Positions 27,177 to 36,757 of a stretch of DNA of 64,000 nucleotides are shown piece after piece. Made by a program: the position numbers and the translations under genes. The notes under the pieces are model-generated. The model saw only the letters and a program-made list of their open reading frames with translations, did not search any database and was not told the DNA's origin. Origin of the DNA: Microbacterium foliorum (GTDB lineage: Bacteria; Actinomycetota; Actinomycetes; Actinomycetales; Microbacteriaceae); NCBI RefSeq assembly GCF_003367705.1, contig NZ_CP031425.1, positions 2,728,001-2,792,000 of the forward strand, given 5' to 3'. Position 1 is the stretch's first letter. Each line of letters opens with the position of its first letter.

Positions 27177-27194
27177 CAAGAACACGGATTCTTG
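27177..27194. terminator. Small inverted repeat after ald
   Basis: CAAGAA (27177-27182) and TTCTTG (27189-27194) form a 6-bp inverted repeat with a 6-bp loop, about 40 bp past the ald stop. It is a weak terminator or a regulator site for the next gene. Confidence 0.35.
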
Positions 27195-27231
27195 ATGACG
27201 ACCCACCCGGCGGTGCGACGGCTCATCCGAG

Positions 27232-27237
27232 TACGCT
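27232..27237 (+). promoter_or_regulatory. -10 hexamer of the aminotransferase gene
   Basis: TACGCT ends 7 nt before GTG 27245, the same hexamer and spacing as at gabT, suggesting a leaderless message. Confidence 0.5.
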
Positions 27238-27244
27238 CGTAGTC

Positions 27245-28444
27245 GTGACCGAACGCGCTCCTCTCTCCCGCAAGCTGTCCGCCATCGCCGAATCGGCGAC
27301 CCTCAAGGTCGATGCCAAGGCCAAGGCCCTCAAGGCCGACGGCAAGGCGATCATCTCGTACGCCGCGGGCGAGCCCGACTTCGCGACCCCGCAGTTCATC
27401 GTCGACGCCGCAGCCGAGGCCCTCGCCGACCCGGCGAGCTACCGGTACACCCCGGCTCCCGGCCTGCCCGCGCTCCGTGAGGCGATCGCCGCGAAGACGC
27501 TGCGCGACTCCGGCCTCGAGGTCTCGCCGAGCCAGGTCATCGTGACCAACGGCGGCAAGCAGTCCGTCTACCAGGCGTTCCAGGCGGTCGTGAACCCCGG
27601 CGACGAGGTGCTGCTGCCGGCGCCGTACTGGACCACCTACCCCGAGGCGATCCGCCTCGCCGACGGCACCCCGGTCGAGGTGTTCGCCGGCGCCGACCAG
27701 GAGTACAAGGTCACCGTCGAGCAGCTCGAGGCCGCGCGCACCGCGCGCACCACCGCGCTGGTGTTCGTCTCACCGTCGAACCCCACCGGATCGGTCTACA
27801 CCGCCGAGGAGACCAGGGCGATCGGCGAGTGGGCGCTCGAGCACGGCATCTGGATCATCAGCGACGAGATCTACCAGAACCTGACCTACGAGGGCGTCAC
27901 GGCGACGTCGATCGTCGAGGCCGTGCCCGAGGTCGCCGGTCAGACGATCCTGGTCAACGGTGTCGCGAAGACGTATGCGATGACCGGCTGGCGTGTGGGC
28001 TGGATGGTCGGACCCGCCGATGCCATCAAGATCGCCGGCAACCTGCAGTCGCACCTGACGAGCAACGTGAACAACGTCGCCCAGAAGGCCGCCATCGCGG
28101 CCCTCAACGGACCGCAGACCGAGGCCGAGCAGTTCCGCGAGGCGTTCGACCGCCGTCGCCGCCTGATCGTCTCGGAGCTGTCGAAGATCGAGGGCCTGGT
28201 CGTGCCGAACCCCCTGGGCGCCTTCTACGTCTACCCCGACGTGCAGGGCCTTCTCGGCCGCACCTGGGGCGGCGTGACGCCGACCACGTCGCTGGAGCTC
28301 GCCGACCTCATCCTCGAGCAGGCCGAGGTCGCCGTCGTGCCGGGCGAGGCATTCGGCCCGTCGGGGTACATCCGCATGTCGTACGCGCTCGGCGACGACC
28401 AGCTGCTCGAAGGTGTGCAGCGCCTGCAGCGCCTGTTCTCCTGA
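27245..28444 (+). CDS. Aspartate-type PLP-dependent aminotransferase
   Basis: A class I/II fold-I aminotransferase of the aspartate aminotransferase (Ib) group, transferring amino groups between aspartate and 2-oxoglutarate. The 399-residue chain has [27 protein letters not shown], the PYWTTYPE substrate loop, the PLP aspartate in [14 protein letters not shown], and the Schiff-base lysine in [17 protein letters not shown] 27245 gives the normal N terminus; the longer frame from 27143 is Arg-rich and unlike the family. Murein precursor or prephenate aminotransferase activity is possible in this subgroup. Confidence 0.88.
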   Translation: MTERAPLSRKLSAIAESATLKVDAKAKALKADGKAIISYAAGEPDFATPQFIVDAAAEALADPASYRYTPAPGLPALREAIAAKTLRDSGLEVSPSQVIVTNGGKQSVYQAFQAVVNPGDEVLLPAPYWTTYPEAIRLADGTPVEVFAGADQEYKVTVEQLEAARTARTTALVFVSPSNPTGSVYTAEETRAIGEWALEHGIWIISDEIYQNLTYEGVTATSIVEAVPEVAGQTILVNGVAKTYAMTGWRVGWMVGPADAIKIAGNLQSHLTSNVNNVAQKAAIAALNGPQTEAEQFREAFDRRRRLIVSELSKIEGLVVPNPLGAFYVYPDVQGLLGRTWGGVTPTTSLELADLILEQAEVAVVPGEAFGPSGYIRMSYALGDDQLLEGVQRLQRLFS

Positions 28445-28469
28445 CGGCGGCGGCGGCGCGGCACCGGGG

Positions 28470-28871
28470 TCAGCCCTCGTCGCGGAATCCGATGAGCCAG
28501 CGGATTCCGTAACGGTCGATCAGCGTGCCGTCGTAGTCGCCCCATGGCCTCTTCTGCAGAGGATCGATGACGCGTCCGTCGTTCGACAGCCGGTCGAACC
28601 AGCCGGTGAGGGTCGATGCGTCGGCGGTGCCGAGCAGCGACAGGAACATCCCGCTCATCTGCACGGCGTCGTCGTCGGCCCCGGCGTCGGCCCCCGCCAC
28701 CTCGACCGGGCCGGAGAGCTGCCCGTGCGCGACCGCGTCTGCCGGGCCGTCATGGCGGCCCGCCTGCGCATAGTCGACGAGCTGCAGTTCACCCCCGAAC
28801 ACGGCACGGTAGTGCTCCAGCGCCTCAGCGGCGTTGCCGGGGAACAGCAGGTACGGGATCAATCCGCTCAT
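28470..28871 (-). CDS. VOC/PhnB-like glyoxalase-fold protein
   Basis: The 133-residue protein has the vicinal oxygen chelate fold: an opening IPYLLFPGNAAEALEHYRAV and a closing DRYGIRWLIGF, as in PhnB/3-demethylubiquinone-9-type proteins. The central region GPVEVAGADAGADDDAVQMS is unusually acidic. No catalytic assignment is possible. ATG 28871 has TACACT 6 nt upstream and no Shine-Dalgarno. It converges with the aminotransferase across 25 bp. Confidence 0.72.
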   Translation of the reverse strand: MSGLIPYLLFPGNAAEALEHYRAVFGGELQLVDYAQAGRHDGPADAVAHGQLSGPVEVAGADAGADDDAVQMSGMFLSLLGTADASTLTGWFDRLSNDGRVIDPLQKRPWGDYDGTLIDRYGIRWLIGFRDEG

Positions 28872-28877
28872 GCCGCG

Positions 28878-28883
28878 AGTGTA
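28878..28883 (-). promoter_or_regulatory. -10 hexamer of the VOC gene
   Basis: TACACT on the minus strand, 6 nt before the ATG, with no ribosome site between. Confidence 0.4.
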
Positions 28884-28935
28884 CGGCGAACCGTCGACGT
28901 TGTCCGCCGATCGCGCGTGAGCGATGGTCGGGTGA

Positions 28936-30081
28936 CTACAGTTCCACCCCGAGGAGCACCGGCTCGGGCTGCAGGACGAGCCCGAACTCCGCATGCACCC
29001 TGCTCTGGATGAACCGCGCGAGCTCCGACACCTCGGCGGCGGTCGCGCCACCCCTGTTGGTGAGGGCGAGCGCATGTTTGGTCGACACGGAGGCCCGCGA
29101 CCTCGGCAGCGCGAAGCCCTTGCGGATGCCCGCCTGCTCGATCAGCCACGCCGCACTCACCTTGACGTCGGGGGCTTCGGGCTTGACGGGCGGAACGTAG
29201 CCGTCATAGAGCGCGAGGGGGATCACCGTCACGGTGTCGAGATCGGGCGTCACCGGCCACCGAGGGCACTCGGGGGGCAGCGCGCGCGCCACCGCCTCGG
29301 GCACGATCGCGTTCTGGAAGAACGAGCCGACGCCGTGCGTGTCGGGGTCGGCGTCGTCGAGCAGCATCCCCTTGGATGCGCGGGTGGCGAGAATGCGCTC
29401 TCGCACCCACGTCAGTGGCACCGGCGCGTCGGAATCGAGTCCCAGTGCCCGGCGCAGCTGCGCTCCCTGCACGACGCGCTCCGAGGCGACCACGAGATCG
29501 ACGGTCACCGAGAGGATGACGGCGCGACGCAGCGAGACTCCTCCGTAGTGGTGCTTGAGCACGGAGGTGCGGAACCCGAGCCCGAGTTCAGACGCGGGAA
29601 CCACGGAGATCTCGCCCGTCGCCTCGTCGATCAGTTCGACCTCGACCAGCGTCTCCTGGATCTCCTGCCCGTAGGCGCCGATGTTCTGCACCGGCGATGC
29701 ACCCACCGTTCCGGGGATGCCGCTCATGGCCTCGAGGCCCGCATAGCCGTGCTCGACCGCGTAGGCGACCAGGGCGTCCCAGCCGTGCCCGGCCTGCACG
29801 CGCAGCCGGATGCGTCCGGCGTGCGGCGACGGGAGCTCCTCGATGCCCTGAGTGAGGATGCGGATGACGGTGCCCTCGAACGGCTCGTCGCCGACGAAGA
29901 GATTCGAGCCGCCGCCGAGGACGAACCACTCATCGCCGCGCGCCCACACGTCGCGCAGCGCCGCGACGAGCTCGTCGGTCGTCGCCGCCTCCAGCATCCG
30001 CTCCGGCGCGCCGCCGGTGCGCAGGGTCGTCAGCGTCGCGAGCGCCAGGGGCTCTCGTTCGTGCACCACGCCGTCACCCAT
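28936..30081 (-). CDS. murB: UDP-N-acetylmuramate dehydrogenase
   Basis: FAD enzyme reducing UDP-GlcNAc-enolpyruvate to UDP-MurNAc in peptidoglycan synthesis. The 381-residue chain has FVLGGGSNLFVGDE, the FAD/substrate block AMSGIPGTVGASPVQNIGAY, and the catalytic Ser in GVGSFFQNAIV, all in MurB order. The last residues include the acid pair of PEPVLLGVEL. ATG 30081 shares its A with the stop of the MaoC-like gene (TGATG), so translation is coupled. It follows the two dehydratase genes in one operon, a conserved order in actinobacteria. Confidence 0.93.
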   Translation of the reverse strand: MGDGVVHEREPLALATLTTLRTGGAPERMLEAATTDELVAALRDVWARGDEWFVLGGGSNLFVGDEPFEGTVIRILTQGIEELPSPHAGRIRLRVQAGHGWDALVAYAVEHGYAGLEAMSGIPGTVGASPVQNIGAYGQEIQETLVEVELIDEATGEISVVPASELGLGFRTSVLKHHYGGVSLRRAVILSVTVDLVVASERVVQGAQLRRALGLDSDAPVPLTWVRERILATRASKGMLLDDADPDTHGVGSFFQNAIVPEAVARALPPECPRWPVTPDLDTVTVIPLALYDGYVPPVKPEAPDVKVSAAWLIEQAGIRKGFALPRSRASVSTKHALALTNRGGATAAEVSELARFIQSRVHAEFGLVLQPEPVLLGVEL

Positions 30082-30479
30082 CAGGAGGCGACGCGCAGCT
30101 GGGCCTTGACCAGCACGGTGGTCTCGTCGAATGTGACCTTGAGGTCGATGCGGGTCGAGGAGTCATCGACCGCGCCCACCGTGGCGAGCACGTGCAGGTC
30201 GGCGCCGGCGGCCGGGTCGACGACGACAGGCTTGGTGAAGCGCACGCCGTAGTCGAGGATCTCGGTTCCCGGCTCGAGCGCGGCGACCACGACGGAAGAC
30301 GCGATGCCCATCGTGAGCATGCCGTGGGCGAGCACACCGGGGAGCCCGACCGAGGCCGCGACGTCGTCGCGGTAGTGGATCGGGTTGAAGTCGCCGGACG
30401 CGCCGGCGTACCGGACGAGGGACTCGCGGGTGAGGTGGACGGTGCGCTCTGCGACGACGTCTCCGACGGCGAACGGCAT
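30081..30479 (-). CDS. MaoC-like hotdog dehydratase (HadB-like)
   Basis: The 132-residue protein carries the hydratase 2 motif YAGASGDFNPIHYRDDVAAS (Asp and His of the active site), then GVLAHGMLTMG, as in MaoC and mycobacterial HadB, the catalytic subunit of 3-hydroxyacyl dehydratase. It forms a pair with the upstream MaoC-N-type gene, overlapping as TGATG. In mycobacteria HadAB acts in mycolic acid elongation; an organism of this lineage has no mycolates, so a role in fatty acid or other acyl dehydration is more likely. ATG 30479 is chosen over an adjacent GTG. Confidence 0.85.
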   Translation of the reverse strand: MPFAVGDVVAERTVHLTRESLVRYAGASGDFNPIHYRDDVAASVGLPGVLAHGMLTMGIASSVVVAALEPGTEILDYGVRFTKPVVVDPAAGADLHVLATVGAVDDSSTRIDLKVTFDETTVLVKAQLRVAS

Positions 30480-30934
30480 CACTGTGCTCCTTCTTCGGCG
30501 CCGACCAGCAGCACGCTGGTCGCGGTGACCACGTGCCCACCTTCGGCATCGGTGATCTCGGCAGCACTGGTGATCATCGCGTTGCCGCCCATCATGCGGA
30601 TGCCGGTGACGCTCAGTCGTCCGGTGAGCTCGTCTCCCGCGACGATCGGTCGCGTGTACGCGAACCTCTGCTCGGCGTGGATCGTGCGCGCCAGGACGAT
30701 GCCGGAATCGGGCTCGCCGAGCAGCTGCTGCAGAGTGAGGTCCTGGATGACCATGGCGAAGGTCGGCGGGGCCACGACATCGGCGAATCCGGCGGCGCGG
30801 GCCGCCTCGACATCGGTGTGCATCGGGGCGTCGGCGAAGACGGCGCGCGCGAACTCGCGCACCTTCTCACGACCGACGAGGTACGGGGGTGTCGGAGGGA
30901 ACTCGCGACCGACCAGTTCTTGATTCACTGCCAC
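30479..30934 (-). CDS. MaoC-N-type hotdog dehydratase (HadA-like)
   Basis: The 151-residue protein matches the FAS1-like dehydratase/MaoC N-terminal family: ELVGREFPPTPPYLVGREKV, APPTFAMVIQD and HAEQRFAYTRPIVAGDELT. Members lack the hydratase catalytic pair and stabilise substrate binding by pairing with a HadB-type subunit, here the next gene. GTG 30934 is used, with TAGGAT and CGGAGG just upstream; a second in-frame GTG at 30928 is possible. This is the first gene of a HadA-HadB-murB operon. Confidence 0.83.
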   Translation of the reverse strand: MAVNQELVGREFPPTPPYLVGREKVREFARAVFADAPMHTDVEAARAAGFADVVAPPTFAMVIQDLTLQQLLGEPDSGIVLARTIHAEQRFAYTRPIVAGDELTGRLSVTGIRMMGGNAMITSAAEITDAEGGHVVTATSVLLVGAEEGAQ

Positions 30935-30971
30935 CCTCCGATCCTACCGAGGGCGTGCGACGTCGCCGCCC

Positions 30972-31772
30972 TCAGTCGCCCTTCCGGTGCCCCTTGATCG
31001 CCTTGATCGCCATCTGCACGGCGATGAAGACGAGGTATGCCGCGAACAGCATGTTGCCGACGAGGGGGTCGATGAGCGTCGCGAGCCAGGCTCCGAGCGC
31101 CGTCGTCGTGCAGGCCGAGACGCCGACGATGGCCGCGGCCCTCAGATCCACGTTGCGGTTGCGGAGGTTGCCGATCGTCCCCGAGATCGCGGTCGGGATC
31201 ATCATCAGCAGCGAGGTCCCCTTGGCCACGAGATCGCTCGTGCCGAACGCGAGCATGAGGATCGGCACCACGACGATGCCGCCGCCGACGCCGATGAGCC
31301 CGGCGAGGATGCCGGTGCCCACGCCGACCACGACCAGGGCGATGCCGGTGAGCAGGTGCAGCTCGAACTCCGCGTCCCGAGACGGGATCACCAGGAACAG
31401 GCTGACGATCACGACCACGAGGAAGCCGACGAAGAACCATCGCAGCACGGTCTGCGAGATCCGCGGCAGCAGCCGCGTGCCGATCTGGGCGCCGACCACC
31501 GCCCCGGCGGCGAGGATCAGCGCGGGGATCCAGGCGACCGAATCATTGAGCGCGTAGGAGATGACGCCGACCGTCGCCGTCGGCACGATCGCGGCGAGCG
31601 AGGTCCCGGCGCCGAGCCGCTGGTTGAAGTGCAGGAAGAGCACGAGCAGCGGGACGATGACGGTGCCGCCGCCGACTCCGAACAGACCGGAGAGGAGGCC
31701 CGCGAGCAGGCCGATCCCGATGAATGCCGTATAGGCGCGAGGCCCTCTGGGTCGGGTCTCTGCGTCAGTCAC
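30972..31772 (-). CDS. TSUP-family membrane permease (TauE/SafE-like)
   Basis: The 266-residue protein has eight predicted hydrophobic helices and the family glycine-rich turns LFGVGGGTVIVPLLVLF (near residue 25) and LIGVGGGIVVVPILML (near 160), the repeated GVGGG signature. TSUP proteins export sulfite, sulfonates or similar anions; the substrate is unknown here. GTG 31772 has TAGGCT 6 nt upstream, with no ribosome site. It is divergent from the acyl-CoA synthetase gene. Confidence 0.9.
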   Translation of the reverse strand: MTDAETRPRGPRAYTAFIGIGLLAGLLSGLFGVGGGTVIVPLLVLFLHFNQRLGAGTSLAAIVPTATVGVISYALNDSVAWIPALILAAGAVVGAQIGTRLLPRISQTVLRWFFVGFLVVVIVSLFLVIPSRDAEFELHLLTGIALVVVGVGTGILAGLIGVGGGIVVVPILMLAFGTSDLVAKGTSLLMMIPTAISGTIGNLRNRNVDLRAAAIVGVSACTTTALGAWLATLIDPLVGNMLFAAYLVFIAVQMAIKAIKGHRKGD

Positions 31773-31778
31773 CGGATC

Positions 31779-31784
31779 AGCCTA
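31779..31784 (-). promoter_or_regulatory. -10 hexamer of the TSUP gene
   Basis: TAGGCT on the minus strand ends 6 nt before GTG 31772, another leaderless arrangement. Confidence 0.45.
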
Positions 31785-31901
31785 CTCTCGGGACCATCCT
31801 CCTCCGACTCTTCTTCGCGAACCCTGGGACCGGGTGCCGAGTTGTGCGACACTGGATCGCACCAGACGGCGTCGTCGCCTCCCCGGATCGAAGGAGATCT
31901 C

Positions 31902-33476
31902 ATGGTGCGCAGTTCCTATCCCGATATCGAGATCCCCGACGTCTCGATCCACGAGTTCCTGTTCGGCGACGTGGCGGAGGATCGCCTCGACGCGACCGCT
32001 CTCATCGACGGCGTCAGCGGAGCCATCACGACCTACCGCCAGCTGATCGCGCAGATCGACCTGTTCGCAGGGGCCCTCGCCGCACGCGAGGTCGGGGTGG
32101 GCACCGTGGTGGGCGTGCTGTGCCCCAACATCCCGGCGTTCGCGACGATCTTCCACGGCATCCTGCGCGCGGGAGCCACCGCGACGACGATCAACTCGCT
32201 CTACACGTCCGACGAGATCGCCAACCAGCTCGCGGACGCCGGCGCGACGTGGCTGATCACCATGTCGCCCCTGCTGCCGGGCGCGAAGGCCGCCGCTGCT
32301 GCACGGGGTTTCGACGACGACCACGTCATCGTTCTCGACGGGGCCGACGGGCACCCTTCGCTGCCCGCTCTGCTCGGAGAGGGCAGATCCGCGCCGGATG
32401 TGGACTTCGACCCGGCCACGCACCTCGCGATCCTCCCCTACTCCTCCGGCACCACCGGCAGGCCCAAGGGTGTGATGCTCACGCACCGCAACCTCATCGC
32501 GAATGTGAGCCAGTGCCGCACCACGATCTCCGTCGGCGACGGCGATCGGGTTCTCGCGGTGCTCCCGTTCTTCCACATCTACGGAATGACCGTGCTGCTG
32601 AACTTCGCCCTGCGCCAGCGTGCCGCACTGGTCACGATGCCGAAGTTCGACCTGGGCGAGTTCCTCCGTGTCGTTCAGGAGCACCGCACGAACTGGGTGT
32701 TCATCGCCCCGCCCATCGCCGTCGCCCTGGCCAAGCATCCGCTGGTCGACCAGTTCGACACCTCGGCGATCAGGGTCGTGTTCTCGGGAGCGGCGCCTCT
32801 CGACGGCACGCTCGCGGCCTCGGTGGCCGAGCGTCTCGACTGCGTCGTCTGCCAGGGGTACGGCATGACCGAGACGAGTCCCGTGACCCATGCCATCCCG
32901 TATGACCGCCCGGAGATCGATCGGTCGTCGGTGGGCATGCTGCTCGCCAACACCGAGGCCAGGCTGCTCGCGGAGGACGGGAGCGACATCGACGCCCCCG
33001 CAGATGGTGTGAGCGCCCCCGGCGAGATCCTGATCCGCGGACCGCAGGTGATGAAGGGCTACCTCAACCGCCCGGACGCGACGGCCGAGATGCTCGATGC
33101 CGACGGGTGGCTGCACACCGGCGACGTGGCCACGGTCAGCCACGACGGCGTGTTCCGGATCGTCGACCGCCTGAAGGAGCTCATCAAGTACAAGGGGTAC
33201 CAGGTGGCGCCCGCGGTGCTCGAGGCGGTGCTGCTCGAGCATCCCGCCATCGCCGACGCCGCTGTGATCGGTGCCGTCGACGATGACGGTCAGGAGGTGC
33301 CGAAGGCGTTCGTCGTCGTGCAGCAGGGCGCGGAGCTCGACGCGGATGCCGTGATGGCCCATGTCGCCGCCCACGTCGCGCCGCACGAGAAGGTCAGGCA
33401 GGTGGAGTTCATCGACGCGATCCCGAAGTCGGCATCCGGCAAGATCCTGCGCAAGGACCTGCGCGCCAGGGCCTGA
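31902..33476 (+). CDS. AMP-binding acyl/aryl-CoA synthetase, 4-coumarate-CoA ligase-like
   Basis: An adenylating enzyme joining a carboxylic acid to CoA. The 524-residue chain has the P-loop PYSSGTTGRPKGVMLTHRN, the A5 motif CQGYGMTETSPVTH, GWLHTGDVATVSHDG, the hinge RLKELIKYKGYQVAP, and the C-terminal catalytic Lys in PKSASGKILRKDL. The ANL subgroup is that of 4-coumarate-CoA ligase and medium-chain fatty acyl-CoA synthetases. ATG 31902 follows AAGGAGA. Its substrate cannot be read from sequence; the neighbouring genes do not indicate one. Confidence 0.85.
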   Translation: MVRSSYPDIEIPDVSIHEFLFGDVAEDRLDATALIDGVSGAITTYRQLIAQIDLFAGALAAREVGVGTVVGVLCPNIPAFATIFHGILRAGATATTINSLYTSDEIANQLADAGATWLITMSPLLPGAKAAAAARGFDDDHVIVLDGADGHPSLPALLGEGRSAPDVDFDPATHLAILPYSSGTTGRPKGVMLTHRNLIANVSQCRTTISVGDGDRVLAVLPFFHIYGMTVLLNFALRQRAALVTMPKFDLGEFLRVVQEHRTNWVFIAPPIAVALAKHPLVDQFDTSAIRVVFSGAAPLDGTLAASVAERLDCVVCQGYGMTETSPVTHAIPYDRPEIDRSSVGMLLANTEARLLAEDGSDIDAPADGVSAPGEILIRGPQVMKGYLNRPDATAEMLDADGWLHTGDVATVSHDGVFRIVDRLKELIKYKGYQVAPAVLEAVLLEHPAIADAAVIGAVDDDGQEVPKAFVVVQQGAELDADAVMAHVAAHVAPHEKVRQVEFIDAIPKSASGKILRKDLRARA

Positions 33477-33492
33477 CACCCACCCCGAACGC

Positions 33493-33532
33493 GAAGAAGC
33501 CCGCCGTCCCTCTCGGGGCGGCGGGCTTCTTC
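33493..33532. terminator. Bidirectional intrinsic terminator
   Basis: GAAGAAGCCCGCCG (33493-33506) pairs with CGGCGGGCTTCTTC (33519-33532) over a 12-nt loop. It lies between the acyl-CoA synthetase gene and the convergent rplQ and has T-rich flanks on both strands. Confidence 0.9.
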
Positions 33533-33543
33533 GTGCGAGATGC

Positions 33544-34116
33544 TTACTCGGACTTCTTGGCGTCCTCGGCAGCGGCCTCGGCGGACTCGCCCTCGGCCTG
33601 CGACTCGGCGCCGGCCTCGTCGGCGGGAGCCTCGTCGGCGGGAGTCTCGTCAGCGGGAGTCTCGTCAGCGGGAGCCTCCTCGACGGGAGCCTCCTCGACG
33701 ACCTCGGCGGGCTTCTCGGCCTTGGCGGCCTTCTTGGTCGACTTCGCCTTGGGGGTGACGGGCTCGAGGACGAGCTCGATCACGGCCATGGGAGCGTTGT
33801 CGCCCTTGCGGTTGCCGACCTTCGTGATGCGGGTGTAGCCACCCTCACGGTCTGCGACGAGCGGTGCGATCTCGGTGAAGAGAGTGTGCACGACGCTCTT
33901 GTCGCCGATGACCGAGAGAACGCGACGACGAGCGTGCAGGTCTCCGCGCTTGGCGAAGGTGATCAGGCGCTCGGCGAGCGGACGAAGGCGCTTGGCCTTG
34001 GTCTCGGTCGTCTTGATCGACTTGTGGGTGTACAGAGCAGCCGCGAGGTTGGCAAGCAGCAGGCGCTCGTGTGCGGGGCCGCCTCCGAGGCGGGGACCCT
34101 TAGTGGGCTTGGGCAT
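33544..34116 (-). CDS. rplQ: 50S ribosomal protein L17
   Basis: The first 125 residues are ordinary L17 ([37 protein letters not shown]). They are followed by an acidic C-terminal tail of about 65 residues built on repeats of [10 protein letters not shown], encoded by five near-identical 15-bp units at 33616-33690. The tail is longer than the family norm of 115-130 residues but common in this group. It is the last gene of the alpha operon, ended by the terminator at 33493-33532. Confidence 0.97.
   Translation of the reverse strand: MPKPTKGPRLGGGPAHERLLLANLAAALYTHKSIKTTETKAKRLRPLAERLITFAKRGDLHARRRVLSVIGDKSVVHTLFTEIAPLVADREGGYTRITKVGNRKGDNAPMAVIELVLEPVTPKAKSTKKAAKAEKPAEVVEEAPVEEAPADETPADETPADEAPADEAGAESQAEGESAEAAAEDAKKSE
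33616..33690 (-). repeat. 15-bp tandem repeat in rplQ
   Basis: Five units of CTCGTCGGCGGGAGC-like sequence encode the L17 acidic tail. The units differ at two or three bases each. Confidence 0.85.
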
Positions 34117-34149
34117 AATCGTCTAACTCCTGGTCAGAAGGGTCGGGTA

Positions 34150-35139
34150 TCAGAAGGACTCGTCTTCGCTGCCGCCGTAGAAGTGGGCGCCGTCGAAACC
34201 GGGCACCGAATCCTTGAGCGACAGACCGAGCGAGATGAGCTTGTCGCGCACCTCGTCGACCGACTTCTGGCCGAAATTGCGGATGTTCATGAGCTGCGTC
34301 TCCGAGAGGGCGACGAGCTCGGAAACAGTGTTGATGCCTTCACGCTTCAGGCAGTTGTACGAGCGGACCGAGAGGTCCAGGTCCTCGATCGGCATCGACA
34401 GCTCGCTGGAGTTCACTGCCTCCACCGGTGCCGGGCCGATCTCGATTCCCTCTGCCTCGACGTTCAGCTCGCGAGCGAGACCGAACAGCTCGGTGAGCGT
34501 CTTCGCAGCCGACGCGACGGCGTCGCGAGGGCTGATGGCGGACTTGGTCTCGACGTCGAGGACGAGCTTGTCGAAGTCGGTGCGCTCACCCGCACGGGTG
34601 GCGTCGACGCGGTAGCTGACCTTCAGGACCGGCGAGTAGATCGAGTCGATCGGGATCTGACCGGCCTCGGCGTACTCGTTGCGGTTCTGCGTCGCCGAGA
34701 CGTAGCCACGGCCACGCTCGATCGTGAGCTCGAGCTCGAACTTCGCGGTCTCGTTGAGAGTCGCGATGACGAGCTCGGGGTTCTGGATCTCGACACCGGC
34801 CGGAGCCGAGATGTCGGCGGCGGTGACTTCGCCCGAACCGGTCTTGCGCAGGTACGCGGTGATGGGCTCGTCGCGCTCCGAGGAGACGACGAGCTGCTTG
34901 ATGTTGAGGATGATCTCGGTGACATCCTCCTTCACGCCGGGGATGGTGCTGAACTCGTGCAGCACGCCGTCGATGCGAACGCTGGTGACCGCGGCGCCGG
35001 GGATCGACGACAGCAGGCTGCGACGCAGCGCGTTGCCGATCGTGTATCCGAAGCCGGGCTCCAGGGGCTCGATGATGAACCGGCTCCGGTTCTCGACGAT
35101 CTTTTCCTCGGTGAGTGTCGGACGCTGTGCAATAAGCAC
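34150..35139 (-). CDS. rpoA: RNA polymerase alpha subunit
   Basis: Assembles RNA polymerase and contacts activators and UP elements through its C domain. The 329-residue chain has the alpha N-domain ([20 protein letters not shown]) and C-domain ([19 protein letters not shown], then [20 protein letters not shown]). The start is GTG 35139, with AAAGGA 9 nt upstream. It sits between rpsK and rplQ, the conserved order. Confidence 0.98.
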   Translation of the reverse strand: MLIAQRPTLTEEKIVENRSRFIIEPLEPGFGYTIGNALRRSLLSSIPGAAVTSVRIDGVLHEFSTIPGVKEDVTEIILNIKQLVVSSERDEPITAYLRKTGSGEVTAADISAPAGVEIQNPELVIATLNETAKFELELTIERGRGYVSATQNRNEYAEAGQIPIDSIYSPVLKVSYRVDATRAGERTDFDKLVLDVETKSAISPRDAVASAAKTLTELFGLARELNVEAEGIEIGPAPVEAVNSSELSMPIEDLDLSVRSYNCLKREGINTVSELVALSETQLMNIRNFGQKSVDEVRDKLISLGLSLKDSVPGFDGAHFYGGSEDESF

Positions 35140-35226
35140 TCTGTGTTCCTTTCGATCACATGACCGCTATATGACATGTGGTGGGGTGAGGTCTTGAGTT
35201 GTGTGAGTCGATGCCCGCGGGGCGGG

Positions 35227-35266
35227 CGTCGAGCCGCCCGGGCCCGAAGGCGCGGGCGGCTCGACG
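35227..35266 (-). promoter_or_regulatory. Strong hairpin between rpsK and rpoA
   Basis: CGTCGAGCCGCCCG (35227-35240) and CGGGCGGCTCGACG (35253-35266) make a 14-bp perfect stem with a 12-nt loop. With no T-run, it may be an attenuator or RNase processing site inside the alpha operon. Confidence 0.55.
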
Positions 35267-35273
35267 AGCCGGA

Positions 35274-35672
35274 TCAGACGCGGCGACGCTTCGGCGGGCG
35301 GCAGCCGTTGTGCGCCTGCGGGGTGACGTCCTGGATCGAACCGACCTCGAGGCCGGCGGCCGTCAGCGAACGGATCGCGGTCTCGCGACCCGAACCCGGT
35401 CCCTTGACGAAGACGTCGACCTTCTTGACGCCGTGCTCCTGCGCCTGGCGGGCGGCCGACTCGGCGGCCATTCCTGCGGCGTAGGGGGTCGACTTGCGCG
35501 AGCCCTTGAAGCCCACGCCACCCGACGATGCCCAGCTGATGACAGCTCCGGACGGGTCGGTGATCGAGACGATCGTGTTGTTGAACGTCGACTTGATGTG
35601 GGCGTGGCCCAGTGCGATGTTCTTCTTTTCCTTGCGGCGCGGCTTGCGCGCGGCGGCCTTGGGTGCAGCCAT
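35274..35672 (-). CDS. rpsK: 30S ribosomal protein S11
   Basis: The 132-residue chain shows the S11 core [39 protein letters not shown] and a conserved end, [19 protein letters not shown]11 lines the mRNA exit channel platform. It lies 31 bp after rpsM. Confidence 0.98.
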   Translation of the reverse strand: MAAPKAAARKPRRKEKKNIALGHAHIKSTFNNTIVSITDPSGAVISWASSGGVGFKGSRKSTPYAAGMAAESAARQAQEHGVKKVDVFVKGPGSGRETAIRSLTAAGLEVGSIQDVTPQAHNGCRPPKRRRV

Positions 35673-35703
35673 GAAAGTGTTCTCCTAGTCCCTGGGGCCG
35701 CGC

Positions 35704-36078
<375 letters not shown>

Positions 36079-36246
36079 GCGGTTCTCCTGGGTTTCTTAG
36101 AGGTGTGGAGCAGGATCGGTGCTCGGGCCTCTGCCCCGAGGTGTCCCCTCCGCCGGCTCCTGAGCCTGGCGAAGGATCTGATCCTGCCGGTGTGTGTTGA
36201 GTTGTGAGTCTGATCCGAAGATCCCTGTCGGCGATGCCGACGGGGC

Positions 36247-36363
36247 TCAGCCCTGGCGCTGCTTGTGGCGCGGGTTGCTCTTGCAGATCACCATGACGCG
36301 GCCGTGACGACGGATCACCTTGCAGTGATCGCAGATCGGCTTGACGCTGGGGTTGACCTTCAT
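36247..36363 (-). CDS. rpmJ: 50S ribosomal protein L36 (zinc type)
   Basis: A short frame of 39 codons gives [19 protein letters not shown] and onward for 38 residues, the classic L36. Cys11, Cys14, Cys27 and His33 form the zinc site, so this is the C+ form. It lies between infA and rpsM, in the usual order. Confidence 0.97.
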   Translation of the reverse strand: MKVNPSVKPICDHCKVIRRHGRVMVICKSNPRHKQRQG

Positions 36364-36427
36364 GTTTTTTCCTATTCGCTGTCTTCGTACCGCCCCGGAG
36401 AGGGGCAGGCCGTTACTTCTCGACCGA

Positions 36428-36649
36428 TCAGCGGTAGCGGTAGACGATACGGCCGCGGGTGAGGTCGTAGGGGCTGAGCTCCACGACCACGCGGTCCTCG
36501 GGGATGATACGGATGTAGTTCTGCCGCATCTTGCCCGAGATCGTTGCCAGGACCTTGTGTCCGTTGCTCAGTTCAACGCGGAACATCGCGTTGGGAAGAG
36601 CCTCGGAGATCACGCCCTCGATCTCGATGACACCGTCTTTCTTAGCCAT
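36428..36649 (-). CDS. infA: Translation initiation factor IF-1
   Basis: The 73-residue OB-fold protein starts [20 protein letters not shown] and ends on [14 protein letters not shown], as in all IF-1. It binds the ribosomal A site during initiation. It heads the infA-rpmJ-rpsM-rpsK-rpoA-rplQ operon, with its own promoter at 36758-36786. Confidence 0.98.
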   Translation of the reverse strand: MAKKDGVIEIEGVISEALPNAMFRVELSNGHKVLATISGKMRQNYIRIIPEDRVVVELSPYDLTRGRIVYRYR

Positions 36650-36757
36650 AGCCTCGCTGACGCTTCTGCAGACCGGTCGATCTGCGGTGGGTGGTTGGAT
36701 TGCGGTTCTCGCGCCGATTCAGACACGCCGAATCAAGGCGCAAAGCACCAAGGATCT

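Noticed and set aside
36157..36178. Hairpin-repeat copy CTCCTGAGCCTGGCGAAGG
   Set aside because: Only one imperfect arm is present in the rpmJ-rpsM gap; similarity to the 7.6-kb family is too short to claim.
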